NCBI RefSeq assembly: GCF_000237925.1
Contig: NC_031496.1
Location: forward strand, 21,521,038-21,585,037
Length of the DNA stretch: 64,000 nt
Source of the DNA: Schistosoma mansoni
Taxonomy: Eukaryota; Platyhelminthes; Trematoda; Strigeidida; Schistosomatidae
Reading direction: 5' to 3'
Part shown: positions 1 to 10,850 of the stretch, piece after piece
Layout: each line of letters opens with the position of its first letter
Position numbering within the stretch: the stretch's first letter is position 1
Notes under the pieces: model-generated
The model's database searches: none
What the model saw: the letters and a program-made list of their open reading frames with translations, nothing else
What the model was told of the DNA's origin: nothing
Translations under genes and position numbers: made by a program

Positions 1-583
1 TCTCACCGCTTAAGTAGATGTTTAAGGGAATGTCCAGAAGTTTTAAGGATACTGTAAGCCATTAGGTCACTTCTAAGACACCTGTACTCTAACGGGTAAA
101 GGTTAGGTGATTAGAGGCGCTCTTTATAAGGTTTCAATTTGAGTCCCCGAACTGATTTCGTGGCTCGCCGTTGGATACGCTCCAGAGTGTCCTTATCTTT
201 TTGGAGTGAAGGAGGAAAAACTATGTTTCCGCACTCTATATGGGAACGAATAAAACTTTTGAAGACTATGTGGAAAGTTCTTCCGACAAACTGGCCAAAA
301 ATGCGCTTCAGTGTTACCAGTGCAATGTTCTCTCGGAAGGCATTATTATCGTAGTTATTTCGAAACTTAAGGAAACCAAATGCTTCGATTTAGGCGCCGC
401 GCAGTACTCCAGTACTCACACAAATCGAATGATGAGGTGTGACGAATATATTTGATGTCTTTTTGTACCAACGCTTGTATTACAAAAATAAACAGATAAA
501 ATCTCAGGATTTAAGAGAAGACAAAGTTTTTTATGATCATGCTGAGTTTCAGCACGTCTTCACTAGTGCTGTTGCATAGTTTT
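1..583. other. No recognisable gene
   Basis: AT-rich sequence with short open frames only. I see no domain, repeat or RNA gene that I can name. Confidence 0.5.
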
Positions 584-1081
584 TTGTGGTATATCTGAGA
601 AGATTGTCAACGACATCCGAAGTTCATACGACGGACTACACCGCAATGCGGTGCATGGAGGACAACTCCTAGATACATCCGAAGTGAAGACTGGTGTCAC
701 ACAAGAATGCCTACTCCCACCCTTTCTCTTTCTTCTTGTGGTCGACTGGATTGTGAAGACCTCCATATCTGAGAAGAAGTACGGGACAAAATGGGTAGCT
801 TCAATGCAGCTGTGTAACACGTAGAATCAGCGGTCAGAAAAGGCAGGACAGATCTAAAAGCACAGCACACAATGTTAATCGAGAACTTCACACCAAGAGA
901 GAACGCGGAGTGGAAATCACGAGCCTCTTTATTTTCAAAATCAAAATGCGCAGGGCGAGAGAGTACAGAGGGAAAAGGTCAGTGCACAAAGTAGTCTTAT
1001 GAGTCATCCTGTAAGCTCAGTGTACGTAGAACTTGCTCTTCTTCCTCCGAAGAGTTTGTGCTTTGGTCGCCCTGCAATAGA
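584..1081. repeat. Left arm of a long inverted repeat
   Basis: This arm is the reverse complement of 1810-2307. Every position i pairs with 2891-i, so there is no net insertion or deletion over 498 bases, and by eye I found only one mismatch (591 against 2300). The arm carries a piece of LINE reverse transcriptase (+ strand here, about 584-812) and an LTR-like piece (about 813-1076). Such identity means either a very recent inverted duplication or an assembly/library artefact. Confidence 0.9.
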
Positions 1082-1239
1082 GCAAGGGCAACATCCCCAC
1101 CACTGAATAAAATATAGAAGTCGTGACAACTGTCAGACAACATCAAAGTCAAAATCTTCAACATGAACATCACGAAGAACCACTGCAACTATCATTGAAA
1201 AGTAAAGGTACCTATAAACAGCTGACTACTATTCATTAT

Positions 1240-1795
1240 TTTGATGTCTGCTTCCAATTCATGGCGCAGTGTGTTCTTTGGTCTTTTTCTCCTCATTTTC
1301 CATTCCGAATTCCAAGTTAGGGCTTTGCGATGCAGTTTGATGGTTTCCGCGATGTGCGGCCTATCCACATCCAGTAAATTTGTCCGCTTTCCTTCTCAGT
1401 TACAAGCACGTCTGTTGTCTGCTGTAGTCGATTATTAATTGTAGTCTCTGGTTGGCTGATCTGTAGTATCTTATGTAGGGATGCTGCCCTTGCTCTTTCA
1501 ACTTGTTCTTTCGCACTGACATCAAAGCCTCATTGTTTATCAGTGATACTAGTCAGGTATGTAGAGGCTCCCACATATTCAAGAGCTTCCCCGTCAAGTG
1601 ACATTGGGTTGATGCTTTCTGTGTTGTATTTCGGAATTTTACTTTTACCCTTGTGTGTGTTTAGACCTGCTGCTGCACTAGCTGTCTCCTCCTATATTTG
1701 TTGCCGTGTATGGGGTAAAACATTCAACTCGTCCGCGAAGTTACAGTTGTCCAGCTGTAATGGAGTTGAAATTGCCATGTGTGATGCTACTAACT
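1240..1795 (-). mobile_element. LINE (RTE-like, GTAA-tailed family) fragment in the palindrome spacer
   Basis: On the minus strand the conceptual translation follows the reverse-transcriptase thumb and C-terminal part of a LINE: a FADEL stretch where the FADD catalytic motif is expected, then a YLTSITDKQ-like stretch and a [12 protein letters not shown] stretch. The frame is broken in several places. The 3' end of the family (seen at 57275-57862) is missing. With the reverse-transcriptase part on the minus strand at about 2080-2327 it looks like one old LINE copy interrupted by the LTR-like piece. Confidence 0.65.
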
Positions 1796-1809
1796 GATTC
1801 TATTTTCTT

Positions 1810-2307
1810 TCTATTGCAGGGCGACCAAAGCACAAACTCTTCGGAGGAAGAAGAGCAAGTTCTACGTACACTGAGCTTACAGGATGACTCATAAGACTAC
1901 TTTGTGCACTGACCTTTTCCCTCTGTACTCTCTCGCCCTGCGCATTTTGATTTTGAAAATAAAGAGGCTCGTGATTTCCACTCCGCGTTCTCTCTTGGTG
2001 TGAAGTTCTCGATTAACATTGTGTGCTGTGCTTTTAGATCTGTCCTGCCTTTTCTGACCGCTGATTCTACGTGTTACACAGCTGCATTGAAGCTACCCAT
2101 TTTGTCCCGTACTTCTTCTCAGATATGGAGGTCTTCACAATCCAGTCGACCACAAGAAGAAAGAGAAAGGGTGGGAGTAGGCATTCTTGTGTGACACCAG
2201 TCTTCACTTCGGATGTATCTAGGAGTTGTCCTCCATGCACCGCATTGCGGTGTAGTCCGTCGTATGAACTTCGGATGTCGTTGACAATCTTCTCAGATAC
2301 ACCACAA
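1810..2307. repeat. Right arm of the long inverted repeat
   Basis: Partner of 584-1081. On the minus strand 2080-2327 encodes LINE reverse transcriptase in the order SEKIVNDIRSSYDGL, VHGGQL, then PPFLFLLVVDWI, the last matching the usual SPFLFLLVVDWIMK region. The arm stops at its inner end only about 5 bases beyond the LTR-like piece. Confidence 0.9.
1815..2078 (+). mobile_element. LTR-like piece (fossil), second copy inverted at 813-1076
   Basis: About 264 bases starting TGCAGGGC and ending GTGTTACA, with an AATAAA signal inside. It sits within a LINE reverse-transcriptase region. The TG...CA ends and the polyadenylation signal suggest a solo LTR of an LTR retrotransposon. I found no direct target duplication and no internal genes, so the call is tentative. 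The family is not assigned. Confidence 0.4.
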
Positions 2308-2331
2308 TGTCGAATGTGGTTCCGCAAGGTT

Positions 2332-2655
2332 CACCTAACCACGCTGTGAGATACGAAGACAAATCTACATCTGTAGCCTTGTCTTCTTTCCAACATTCGG
2401 CTTTGCAAATCCTTTTATTCTGCTATCACTGGCAGGAAACCAGTTGTATTCACAGGATATAAAAACCCCAATCTGGCATTTTACCGAACTATAACAGATG
2501 AGGTCATTTCCTTTTCATAAAGTTTTGGACAAAACTTTCACCCCTTCTTAAATTGGTAAAAAGTGAACAGTCTTCGTTTGACCTCCAATAAAATTACTAA
2601 GCCAGATGGTTTCTATTTTCAGTCCTAGTCGGGTCGCAGGTGACTATGATCACCA
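2332..2655. other. No recognisable gene
   Basis: Nothing I can name. Confidence 0.4.
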
Positions 2656-3156
2656 CTACGTGCCAGGTATGACACTGAATCCCTCCGTAGGCCAAAAACC
2701 AGATGGCTGTTGATGGGTGTAATAAGATATATGTGTTGGCGGTCTCGTGGTATCAAAATAATACCGGGACGTGCTAACGTTTACAAGCGGAACTACCGAG
2801 CGTATGCGAGTTCGTGCAAGGTCACAGTAACGGAAGAAAGTGTGTTTTTGTACACTTAAACAAACAGGTACAGTAAAACAATCACTGGTACAATTGGTTA
2901 TAATGATAATTGTTTCCATGATACTAATCACGTTCTCATCATAAAAGTAGGTCACCATGCTATCATGAAAGATATGCAGTAACTCCAAATGGATTGGAAC
3001 TTCTGCGAGGCATATTAATGATTGTAATGTAAGATGGTTGGAGTAATCGATAGGCAGCTTTAGTCCTAGATTTTGCCTTAATATGAGCACATCAGCCTGG
3101 TGTTTTTGTAAACTTGAACTAATTGGTACTTCCTTAGGGTTCTGAAATGGTATCAC
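2656..3156 (-). other. Unrecognised open frame of 166 codons
   Basis: An uninterrupted frame of 501 bases that starts with MIPFQNPKEVP. I recognise no domain. There is no signal peptide or convincing membrane segment, apart from a short hydrophobic run with IIIITN. Codon use is not clearly gene-like, and the surrounding DNA is repeat-rich. It is longer than expected by chance in AT-rich DNA, but I would not call it a gene on this evidence. Confidence 0.15.
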
Positions 3157-3484
3157 CTAATTTTTTCTGTTGTTGTAAAGTTACTATTCAATTAATCAGG
3201 CTGCAACTGACTTACAGAACACTGATTAGTTACTAAGTCGTAATTAATGTCATCTCATCTACCTTTTATTAATAACCGAATTTTATAGATCCATTCCACA
3301 GCATAACAGTCAGGTTTGACAATTCTAGTGAGTGCTGATATTCTAGAAAACATAAGGACTTTGTACAAAAGGATTACACATTCTACAGTAAAAATCTGGA
3401 TCTCTTAAAACCCTACTATTCATCACAATTCAGGAAAAAAGACAATTATCTAAAATCAAATACATATACATTTATGATTCATTT

Positions 3485-3830
3485 AATTCAGTTTCAGTTC
3501 AGTTTCAGTTTGGAAAGGACAGGAGGCTTGATGGCCCGTGTTAATCCTGGCAATTATGGTCTCTCAGTTGATCCAAATTTCTTTTGAAAAAGTAGACGGA
3601 TGGAGCCTCAACCACGTGCTGAGGTAATGAATTCCACTCGTTGATGATTCGATGTGAAAGTCGGTAGTCATCTGACAAGTAATTCGTTATGGGCTTGTGA
3701 ATTTTTTTGGAGTGTCCTCGTAAATTTTCTATTTTGGAAGACAAGAAAAATGAGGGCATATCAGGTGCAAATTTATCACTAAACAATTTGAAAACTGTAA
3801 TCAATTCGCCTCTGATAGTCAGCATTTAGC
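3485..3830 (-). mobile_element. 3' end of a CR1-like LINE
   Basis: The minus strand has an open frame of 94 codons (3541-3825) with the C-terminal signature of CR1/Jockey-type reverse transcriptase ORFs: LRGHSKKIHK, then RLSHRIINEWNSLPQHVVEAPSVYFFKRNLDQL. The same pattern occurs at 32358-32591. The copy is strongly 5'-truncated. Its 3' end runs into a CTGAAACTGAA-type repeat near 3490-3515. Its 5' side is joined within about 30 bases to a tRNA-Lys-like sequence on the same strand. Confidence 0.8.
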
Positions 3831-3858
3831 AGACACGGTGCACTGCCTCACCGAACGA

Positions 3859-3931
3859 CGCCCGACGTGGGGCTCGAACCCACGACCCTGAGTTTTAGAG
3901 TCTCATGATCTACCGACTGAGCTAGCCGGGC
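3859..3931 (-). tRNA. tRNA-Lys-like sequence with anticodon CTA (probable pseudogene)
   Basis: Exactly 73 bases fold as a tRNA. The 7-bp acceptor stem is complete, with one G-U pair. The T stem GTGGG/CCCAC and loop TTCGAGC are intact, and the discriminator base is G. The sequence closely follows metazoan tRNA-Lys(CTT). The anticodon loop reads CTCTAAA instead of CTCTTAA, giving anticodon CTA, which would read UAG. There is an A-A mismatch at 31-39 and a mismatch at 11-24 in the D stem. No T-run terminator follows; instead the sequence runs into a LINE 3' end. Most likely it is a retroposed or decayed copy, but the perfect arms make it worth testing. Confidence 0.7.
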
Positions 3932-3934
3932 TGT

Positions 3935-4358
3935 AAATACTGGATTTGATATTGTCACTGTGTCTGTAATTTACTGTCATTAATAGGTAGTTTAGACAAA
4001 TCACTCATTAAATGATTACTTAAATACATTATACTCTGATTAAACATAAGTTAAAACTCGTTAAGTCGATATGGTTTGTGTTTGTTCACTAAATGCAGCT
4101 TAACTATGAATATTGAAAATATTATGGAATAGCTTTTTGTTCATTTTGTCTAATCATACAAATATTAAATCATTTGTACTTTTATATTTTTAGTAACATG
4201 ACTAACACAATTAATATGTGTACACATGATCAATAATCACGCATTTTTTTTACTTTTAAGTTGGTAATTAATTGAATCGCTCACTTTTAAGAAACTAATT
4301 CCGTGAACATTTTATTAAAAAGATCACGATGGTTACTCACGTGAAATAAAGTTTGGTA
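3935..4358. other. No recognisable gene
   Basis: AT-rich, no feature seen. Confidence 0.5.
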
Positions 4359-4371
4359 TTACCTATTTATA
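4359..4371. repeat. Target-site duplication, left copy
   Basis: The 13 bases TTACCTATTTATA recur exactly at 4568-4580 and bracket the SINE at 4372-4567. Confidence 0.9.
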
Positions 4372-4567
4372 GAGTTGAGATCATGAGTCAATTGAAGCTA
4401 GACCACCATGGAAAACCTGGGAGCACTGGACGGCCGTTTCGTCCTATTATGGGACTCCTCAGCAGTGCGCATCCACGATCCCGCACTCGCGAAATTCGAA
4501 CCCAGGACCTACCAGTCTCGAGCCAGAGCCCTTAACCGATAGACCACTGAGCCGGTATCCAACGGTG
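4372..4567 (-). mobile_element. Complete tRNA-headed SINE with hammerhead
   Basis: This 196-base retroposon lies between perfect 13-base target duplications. In sense direction it has an A-box-like GGCTCAGTGGTCTATCGG and a B-box-like GGGTTCGAATTT, as in RNA polymerase III promoters of tRNA origin. A hammerhead-ribozyme fold follows, then a tail ending near ATGATCTCAACTC. Other copies, all more decayed, lie at 10472-10661, 14967-15155, 25735-25815, 25990-26112, 60560-60675, 60997-61150 and 63041-63110. Confidence 0.85.
4421..4470 (-). ncRNA. Hammerhead ribozyme (type I) inside the SINE
   Basis: The core CUGAGGA is followed by stem II GUCC/GGAC, then GAAA, a very short palindromic stem III (ACGGCCGU), the GUC cleavage site, and stem I GCACUG/CAGUGC with 6 perfect pairs. 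All conserved core bases are present. Cleavage would fall between the bases at 4429 and 4428. SM-alpha repeats of schistosomes are known to encode active hammerheads. That this copy is active is inferred. Confidence 0.75.
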
Positions 4568-4580
4568 TTACCTATTTATA
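4568..4580. repeat. Target-site duplication, right copy
   Basis: Exact repeat of 4359-4371. Confidence 0.9.
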
Positions 4581-7460
4581 TTGACATGTAAAACACAAAC
4601 GTACAGTGAATCAAATGAAATCAATTTTTTAAGGAGTTCGTGTGACAATACTTTTAATGTTAGTGGTATGTATTTTTCAATAGTTTATAATGATAAGGTC
4701 ACAATAATGATAACAATATCTAGTATGTGTACGTCTATTACCTGTACTATTAAAATATCCGAAATCTTTCATACTCTATTCTCTCTTGATATTGTAGTTT
4801 AAAAATTGTCTGGATGATGTCCAGTTATTTACACACTTAAAGCAACTCCGTTGGCTGTTGATCATATGTAAATAAACGGTTGTGTACAACACTTATAAGG
4901 TTATATCATACCGACCAGAAAACAAAAAAGTTGGCAGGAATACAAGACTAGTTAACAAACACTGTGTATTTTTAAAGAAAACTAATATACCAATAGATCT
5001 ATGCAGAAAAACATGCAACAGTATATATTAATGAAACTTTTTCAGTTATTCATAGGGATAAAATTTCCGAAAATGAATTACCATAGTGATTCTAGATTAT
5101 GGTTTTACTAATCGTTATTAAAATTAGACATATATTAATACACAAATTATGAGTTGGATATTTATGATAATCAGAAGTATTTGAATTGTAGTATAGACTA
5201 GTAATCCCAGGAATAACGCAATTTAATCAAGAAGTATTAGATGAACACAAACGAATGTATTGTATTTGGAATTCAAAATCACAACAGTCATCAATACAAA
5301 GAAGTAATTGGTTCATTCAAACATCACAATATTTCTTGCTAATCAACTTTCAATGTAATAAATAACATACTTTCTCTATTTACACGTTTCTATAATCAAG
5401 ATAAATGTAAAAACTTAGAAAGATAGCAGTACGAGAAGTGTAGGCTTAAAATCTTTGACTAAGTTAATAATGAGTAATCATTACAAATAATGAATTATAA
5501 AAACAGTTTTCTCAGTGGAACATAATAATGATGAAATTCCCTCTCTGATTCTATCTGCTTCATCAAGAAGATGTAAAATAATCGTATGCATGATTATCCT
5601 TTAAAAAACAAGATTATATACACAACCATCAAAAATCTCAATAGCTGAAAAACATAGTCTTCATTGAAATACTTTTTATATGAAGAATCCTTTTAACGTC
5701 AATTTTAGACTTACAAAATCTTTCGCTATTAATGTCGAAATCTACAGTCTTTACGTAGATGAAAATTAATGTATTTATTTATAAGCTTGGTTTCTTTAAT
5801 ATGTCGTACAAATTGACTGCTTTTTATGTTTTTCCCTTCACGAAGACAATTTAATCAACAAGCTGTATGATTCATTGTCGCCCATTGGTTTGAAAAATGT
5901 ATTAAAGCTTTCTATAAAATTCTATGCCATTTGGCATTGATGAACTCAAAAGATTTCTTAAGAAAAGTTGGATCTATACATAATGTTATGTGGTCGGAAA
6001 TTCGATCTATGAGAATTATTGCATCTTTAGTTCGAACTAAGTCTTTGTTTGACCAAAAATTAAGTGCCCAATATACAGAAGACAGTGTATGTGAAAATTA
6101 CATTTGAAATAATCTCAGCAATTGAAATTTAAACAAAACAAATGTTTCTCTTGACACGCTAGTTCTCTCTTCTTCAGGTAAATATATACAGGCAGAAAGA
6201 AGGAGTGACTGTCTACATCAGTTTCACCGATTGTAACAAATGTATTCATCCATGCCTAGAATTTAACTGCAATATGTGGATGGCATTTTTGTTGTTATCA
6301 GGTAAAATCGGTCAGAGGGAATGTTTAGACGTGTTAGGGCTATACCGGTTAGCATTAAGTTGACCAAAGAAATCGAGTCTCAGGATAGAAGACTGGCGAT
6401 TCCCGATTATTTGATTGAATGAAGATATACCAATAGTGTGAAACTTTGCATATTTGAGAAATCAATTCATTCTGAAAGATACCTAGGTTACAAGTTGGGG
6501 TGCTTTCTTTCAGTGAACGTCACGGTTGCTAGAAATCTGACGGTCAGAAGTTATTGTCTTATTACGGGGAAAAATAGCAACAGATTAAATGAATTCTATC
6601 TTATCTAAACTTAGGACAAATAATTACAGTAGAATCCTGTTATAAAAATTATTAAAAAAGAAAGGAAAATTAAATCAGAGTGTTTACTAAGAGGATGAAA
6701 AAACAACGTAGTCATACCATACAGTGAAGAAATATCGGAAGAAATAGAAAGAGTGCTGATTAAAGATAATTGAAAAGCTTATTTTTGGCCTAATGAACCC
6801 AAACTTAAAGAGACACAAACTGTTTAAAATACGTTCCTAAATCCTCTTAGGACGTCAAAAAGCTTGAGAGTAAATAAGCAATACCATTACACTCATTAGA
6901 AAGACGATGCAAGAATTAACCTTGGAATGAAAATACTCCTGAAAGATTTGGACGCTAATTAAGTAATAATAACGGTTGGAACGTTGTATGTACGAGCGAT
7001 CCAGAATAACACGAATGGAAATGACAAAATATAGTCATCTAGGATACGGTAACTGTTTATCAACAAATAAAACATTAACCTTAACATCAATCGCAACTTT
7101 TCAAATCGTAGCTTGATTCCAGTATAAACATTTACTTGGTAATTACGTTTAGACTTAGATTATGTTAAACTTAACAACACAACTATGATACTGATCTGAA
7201 TGTACGTCTACTTTGACAAGCTTATTTTACTCATATGCATTATTGTTTCCATCATAAATAGAAACGATTAACTTGTCCTTGGTCATACCCAGAGAGATCA
7301 TTTTTCTCACTGACTTTTAGCAATGAAAGCATACAGAAGAACATATACTTGCAAACACTTTCACATTGAGAATGGTTTTCACATCAAATACCTCATAATC
7401 TCACCATACAAAAAGACCCATTAGAATTGAACTGAGGGACGAGAAAACCAAAAGTAAGTT
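4581..7460. other. Long AT-rich stretch without recognisable features
   Basis: I read both strands and found no domain, RNA gene or named repeat. Only short chance frames are present. Confidence 0.4.
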
Positions 7461-7936
7461 CCAGATGTCTTTAAATATGGTGGTTTAATTTAAGCGATTA
7501 GGTTGACTAATATTTTAACTAAAATGGGGGAGTTGGGCGTAATCCAATCTGACTGGTCGCAGTCACTGATTGTCCCAAATATATAAGAAGGGATCAAAAT
7601 CATCCTGTAATAACCATAGAGGGATTAGTTTGACTAATATAGTATCTAAAATACTAGCCTCAATAATTATCGGGTGAACTTATGAACTGCAAACACGAGA
7701 AAATCAGGCTGTCTTCAGACCTGGTCGTGGCTGTATTGACCACATATTCACTATTCGTCAGGTTTTAGAACACATGCATGCTTTTCAGTGTCAAACAATG
7801 ATAGTTTTTCCTGACTGAGAAGCAGCATTTGACTCTGTAGACCGAGAGGTTCTGTGGCAGTGTCTGTCATTGAAAGGTGTGCCTCAGAAGTACATAAACT
7901 TGTGATGGCTCTTTACTCGAACACTATCAGTTATAT

Positions 7937-7958
7937 TGTTATAACGTATGAATTTGCC

Positions 7959-8021
<63 letters not shown>

Positions 8022-8417
8022 TCCGATGATACAGGAAATACGTACGAGCAGTCTTGGGTGCTATTCGGTCCTTCCTATCTGCCTAGCCCAGCCCGTTAAG
8101 TCCAGAACACAAATAACAGCCTCGGCAATATGAATCATTATTCACAAGCATACTGGGTTTATATACTAACCAAACAGACCAAAATATACCAAAAAATAGA
8201 AAGATAACATTTGTACAATAATTGGCCAATGTGGCTGTGGATAGGGGGAAAGTAATCAATAATAATAGTTCAAAGGTCAAAATAAAGGTTATGATAAGAG
8301 GAACACGAATACGATTAGGTCAGTTATTTAACAACTATACAATAGGAAATAGGCATATTACATTTGTCCATAATAGACCTCAGATTTACCATTCATAATT
8401 CACCAGGGGATATAACA
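7937..8417. mobile_element. Solo LTR (fossil), inserted in LINE copy A
   Basis: These 481 bases start TGTTATAACG and end GATATAACA, with TG...CA and matching inverted ends. A 5-base target duplication TATAT lies at 7932-7936 and 8418-8422. No internal retrotransposon sequence is present, so it is a solo LTR left after recombination. It holds a CT/AT microsatellite (7959-8018). A related but more diverged LTR lies inverted at 24140-24632. The LTR is younger than the LINE that it splits. The family is not assigned; Gypsy-type elements are the usual source of 5-base duplications. Confidence 0.8.
7959..8018. repeat. CT then AT microsatellite
   Basis: About 12 CT units (7959-7982) run directly into about 18 AT units (7983-8018), inside the solo LTR. 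Confidence 0.95.
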
Positions 8418-9605
8418 TATATCAGAGCTTATGGAGAACTGTCATATGAGTTTACAACCTCAAGTGGTGTACGGCAAGGCTGTCCATTATCTCCATTTTT
8501 GTTTAACCTCATCATTAACCTACTACTGGAAATAACGTTCTCGTCGACTGAATTTTCAGGATTTGATCTAACAGGAGGTCCACTTATCGACTCAGGATAC
8601 GCAGATGACGTAGTCCTGTTTGGTGAAGAAGCTGACTAAATGCAGTCTTTTGGTAGCACTGAGTAACAATGTAAGGATGTTTGGGATGCGTTTCTCCCCC
8701 ACCAAATGTAAGTTGTTGCTCCAGGACTGGCCTATGTCAACACCTGAACTAAGGATAGGGAGCGAAGTAGTCGAACGTGTCGACAACTTCACTTATCTTG
8801 GAAGTCTGATCAGCCCTAATGGGTTGGTGTCTGACGAAATCTGTGCACGGATTCAAAAAGCTCGTTTGTCTTTTGCCAACTTACGTCACCTATGGCAAAG
8901 GCGAGATATCCGTCTATCAATTAAGGGACGAGTATACTGCTCAGCAGTTCGTTCTGTTCTACTTTACAGCTGTGAAACATGATATTTAAGAATAGGAGAT
9001 ACTCGTATGTCACTAGTATTTGACCACAGATGCCTTGTAAATATTGCTTGCAACTGGTGGAATCACGGGGCAAGTAAAAGTGAGGTATTGGGGAATGATA
9101 TTAAATTAGTTGATGAAGTTGTGAATCTTGATCGACTGAGATGGTTGGTCCACGTGTTACGTATGCCTGAACACCGATTACCAGGACGCGCAATACTGAC
9201 TAGTATTGGGGACGGTTGAGAGTTAGGGGCGTCCAAACCAAGACGTGGCGTCAGTCCTTGAGTCACTGACTTATGGTCTGACTCACGTTGGTAGCTGCAG
9301 GCTGCTTGGTTGAGGTTCATGAGACTATCGTAATCAGTGGTTGGAGACTTGGTGACGTGGCTCAGAATCGATCACAATGGTTTAGGTGTATACACTCTTT
9401 ATCTTCCCTTAAACCTTGAGATTAGAATTGCTTCATATCTGTCTTTCTTCCTGTAGTATATCTCTATATACAACCTTTCTTTTATATATTACCACCATTA
9501 AATTAACTACTATGAATTCGGTGTTGATCTTGTTGTGCTAATGAGGTATGGCAATTTGGACTGATGCACATATGTGCCTGGTCGTACTTTGTAACTGACT
9601 GACTG

Positions 9606-10471
9606 ATACAAGAAATAAACATTTGAAAATTATTGAATAGATTTTTACAGCATGATTTTTATACTTTACATATTCTTTTACAATTTTGATTATTTCCTTG
9701 AAGAAGTTCAGATTAGTTAGTCGGCTGAATGTCTGGAATTATCCACGTTTAAATAGCCTAAATGTATATTTTAGTTGTTCTTATTATTCATGTTTTGCAG
9801 TAGACTCCTCTTAACTTCTGACTCTGAAACTTTCTGATTCGTCATAGATAATTTGGCATAAACTTTAGCCCACAACTTCTAAGGGTCCCCTGGATTACTA
9901 CTGTATCCCGACTCTGCTATGATCAGCAAATAACTGTAATTTTATGTGGATTATCTTATCAAACATAGTTCCGAATTGTCTACTGCTTATGATAAGTCAC
10001 AAAAAAATCAGATTCATTTTGTAGTAGTAATCATAATTACATGTGAACCGCCATATTCCAGGTGATGCAATATGTGGTCAAGAATTTTGAAATCGTTCGT
10101 CTGAAATTTCTAGGTGATCCATGGATCAGTTGAGCTTTACTTTTTATTTCGAAATAAAACAGACGCACTCAATGTTTTGATGCTCATGTGTGATGTTTGT
10201 ATGAACTAACGATTCCATTGTACTCGATGACTGCCTAATTTTGAATCCCAAATACAATACTTTCGTTTGTGTCCATCTAATAGTTCTTAGTTGAATTGAG
10301 TTATTCCAGAGATTCCTAGTTTGTACTCTTAATTATCACATTATGACAAAAAAATAAACGTGATGTAATCAATATGAATATTGTTTAAAATTCAGAAATA
10401 CAAAGGCTAAAGTACAATGCATTCTATCTTATTCGTAAATGAGATGTTTACACAGCTAGTTTATTTTAATT
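9606..10471. other. No recognisable gene
   Basis: AT-rich; nothing supported. Confidence 0.4.
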
Positions 10472-10661
10472 GAGATCTTGAACTGATCAATGTTAGACCA
10501 CTATTGAGAACATGGAAACACTGGACAGACATTTCGGCCCAGTATGAGACCCCTCAGTGGTGCCCACCCACGATCATATACGTGGGACATTAACCCAGAA
10601 CCTTAGGTCTCGCGCGCAAACACTTAACCTTTAGACCACTGAGCTGGTATCCAATGGTGTT
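10472..10661 (-). mobile_element. Decayed hammerhead SINE
   Basis: Same family as 4372-4567. The tRNA-like head (GAGCTGGTATCC in antisense near 10640-10650) and the tail are recognisable. The hammerhead core has changed: CUGAGGG replaces CUGAGGA, and stems II and III are weakened, so self-cleavage is unlikely. Confidence 0.7.
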
Positions 10662-10850
10662 AATGTCTAACTCCAATCAAACCACGATATTGTGCGGGAC
10701 TTTAGTAATGTAAATAAAAGAAAATTGTAGCACATAATACATGATGATCATGACGAAAAACGATCAATGCGTCATGATAGATTTAGCTGTTTTTAGGACA
10801 GGTAACAAGTTAACAGAATCAGGATGTTTTATAAATGGTATTATTTAGAA

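Larger units (their letters stand above)
7461..9605 (+). mobile_element. RTE-like LINE (TGAC-tailed family), copy A, 5'-truncated and split by an LTR
   Basis: The translation follows a LINE reverse transcriptase. KYGG and TRLTN-like stretches come near 7470-7530. The palm has SSGVRQGCPLSPFLFNLIINLLLE (about 8460-8530) and the catalytic YADDVVLFGEE near 8600. DNFTYLGSLISPNG and the C-terminal VLRMPEHRLPGRA follow. The 3' non-coding part ends in a TGACTGACTGA tail near 9600. In-frame stops include TAA at GAAGAAGCTGACTAAATG and TGA where CETW is expected (about 8982). The solo LTR at 7937-8417 splits the reverse transcriptase. The 5' half is absent. Copies B (20963-22070) and C (29720-30890) share its lesions. 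Confidence 0.85.

Noticed and set aside
697-891. Identical 64-codon frames in both palindrome arms (also 2000-2194)
   Set aside because: They are the same LTR-like and LINE DNA read from the two arms, in a frame unrelated to the reverse transcriptase.
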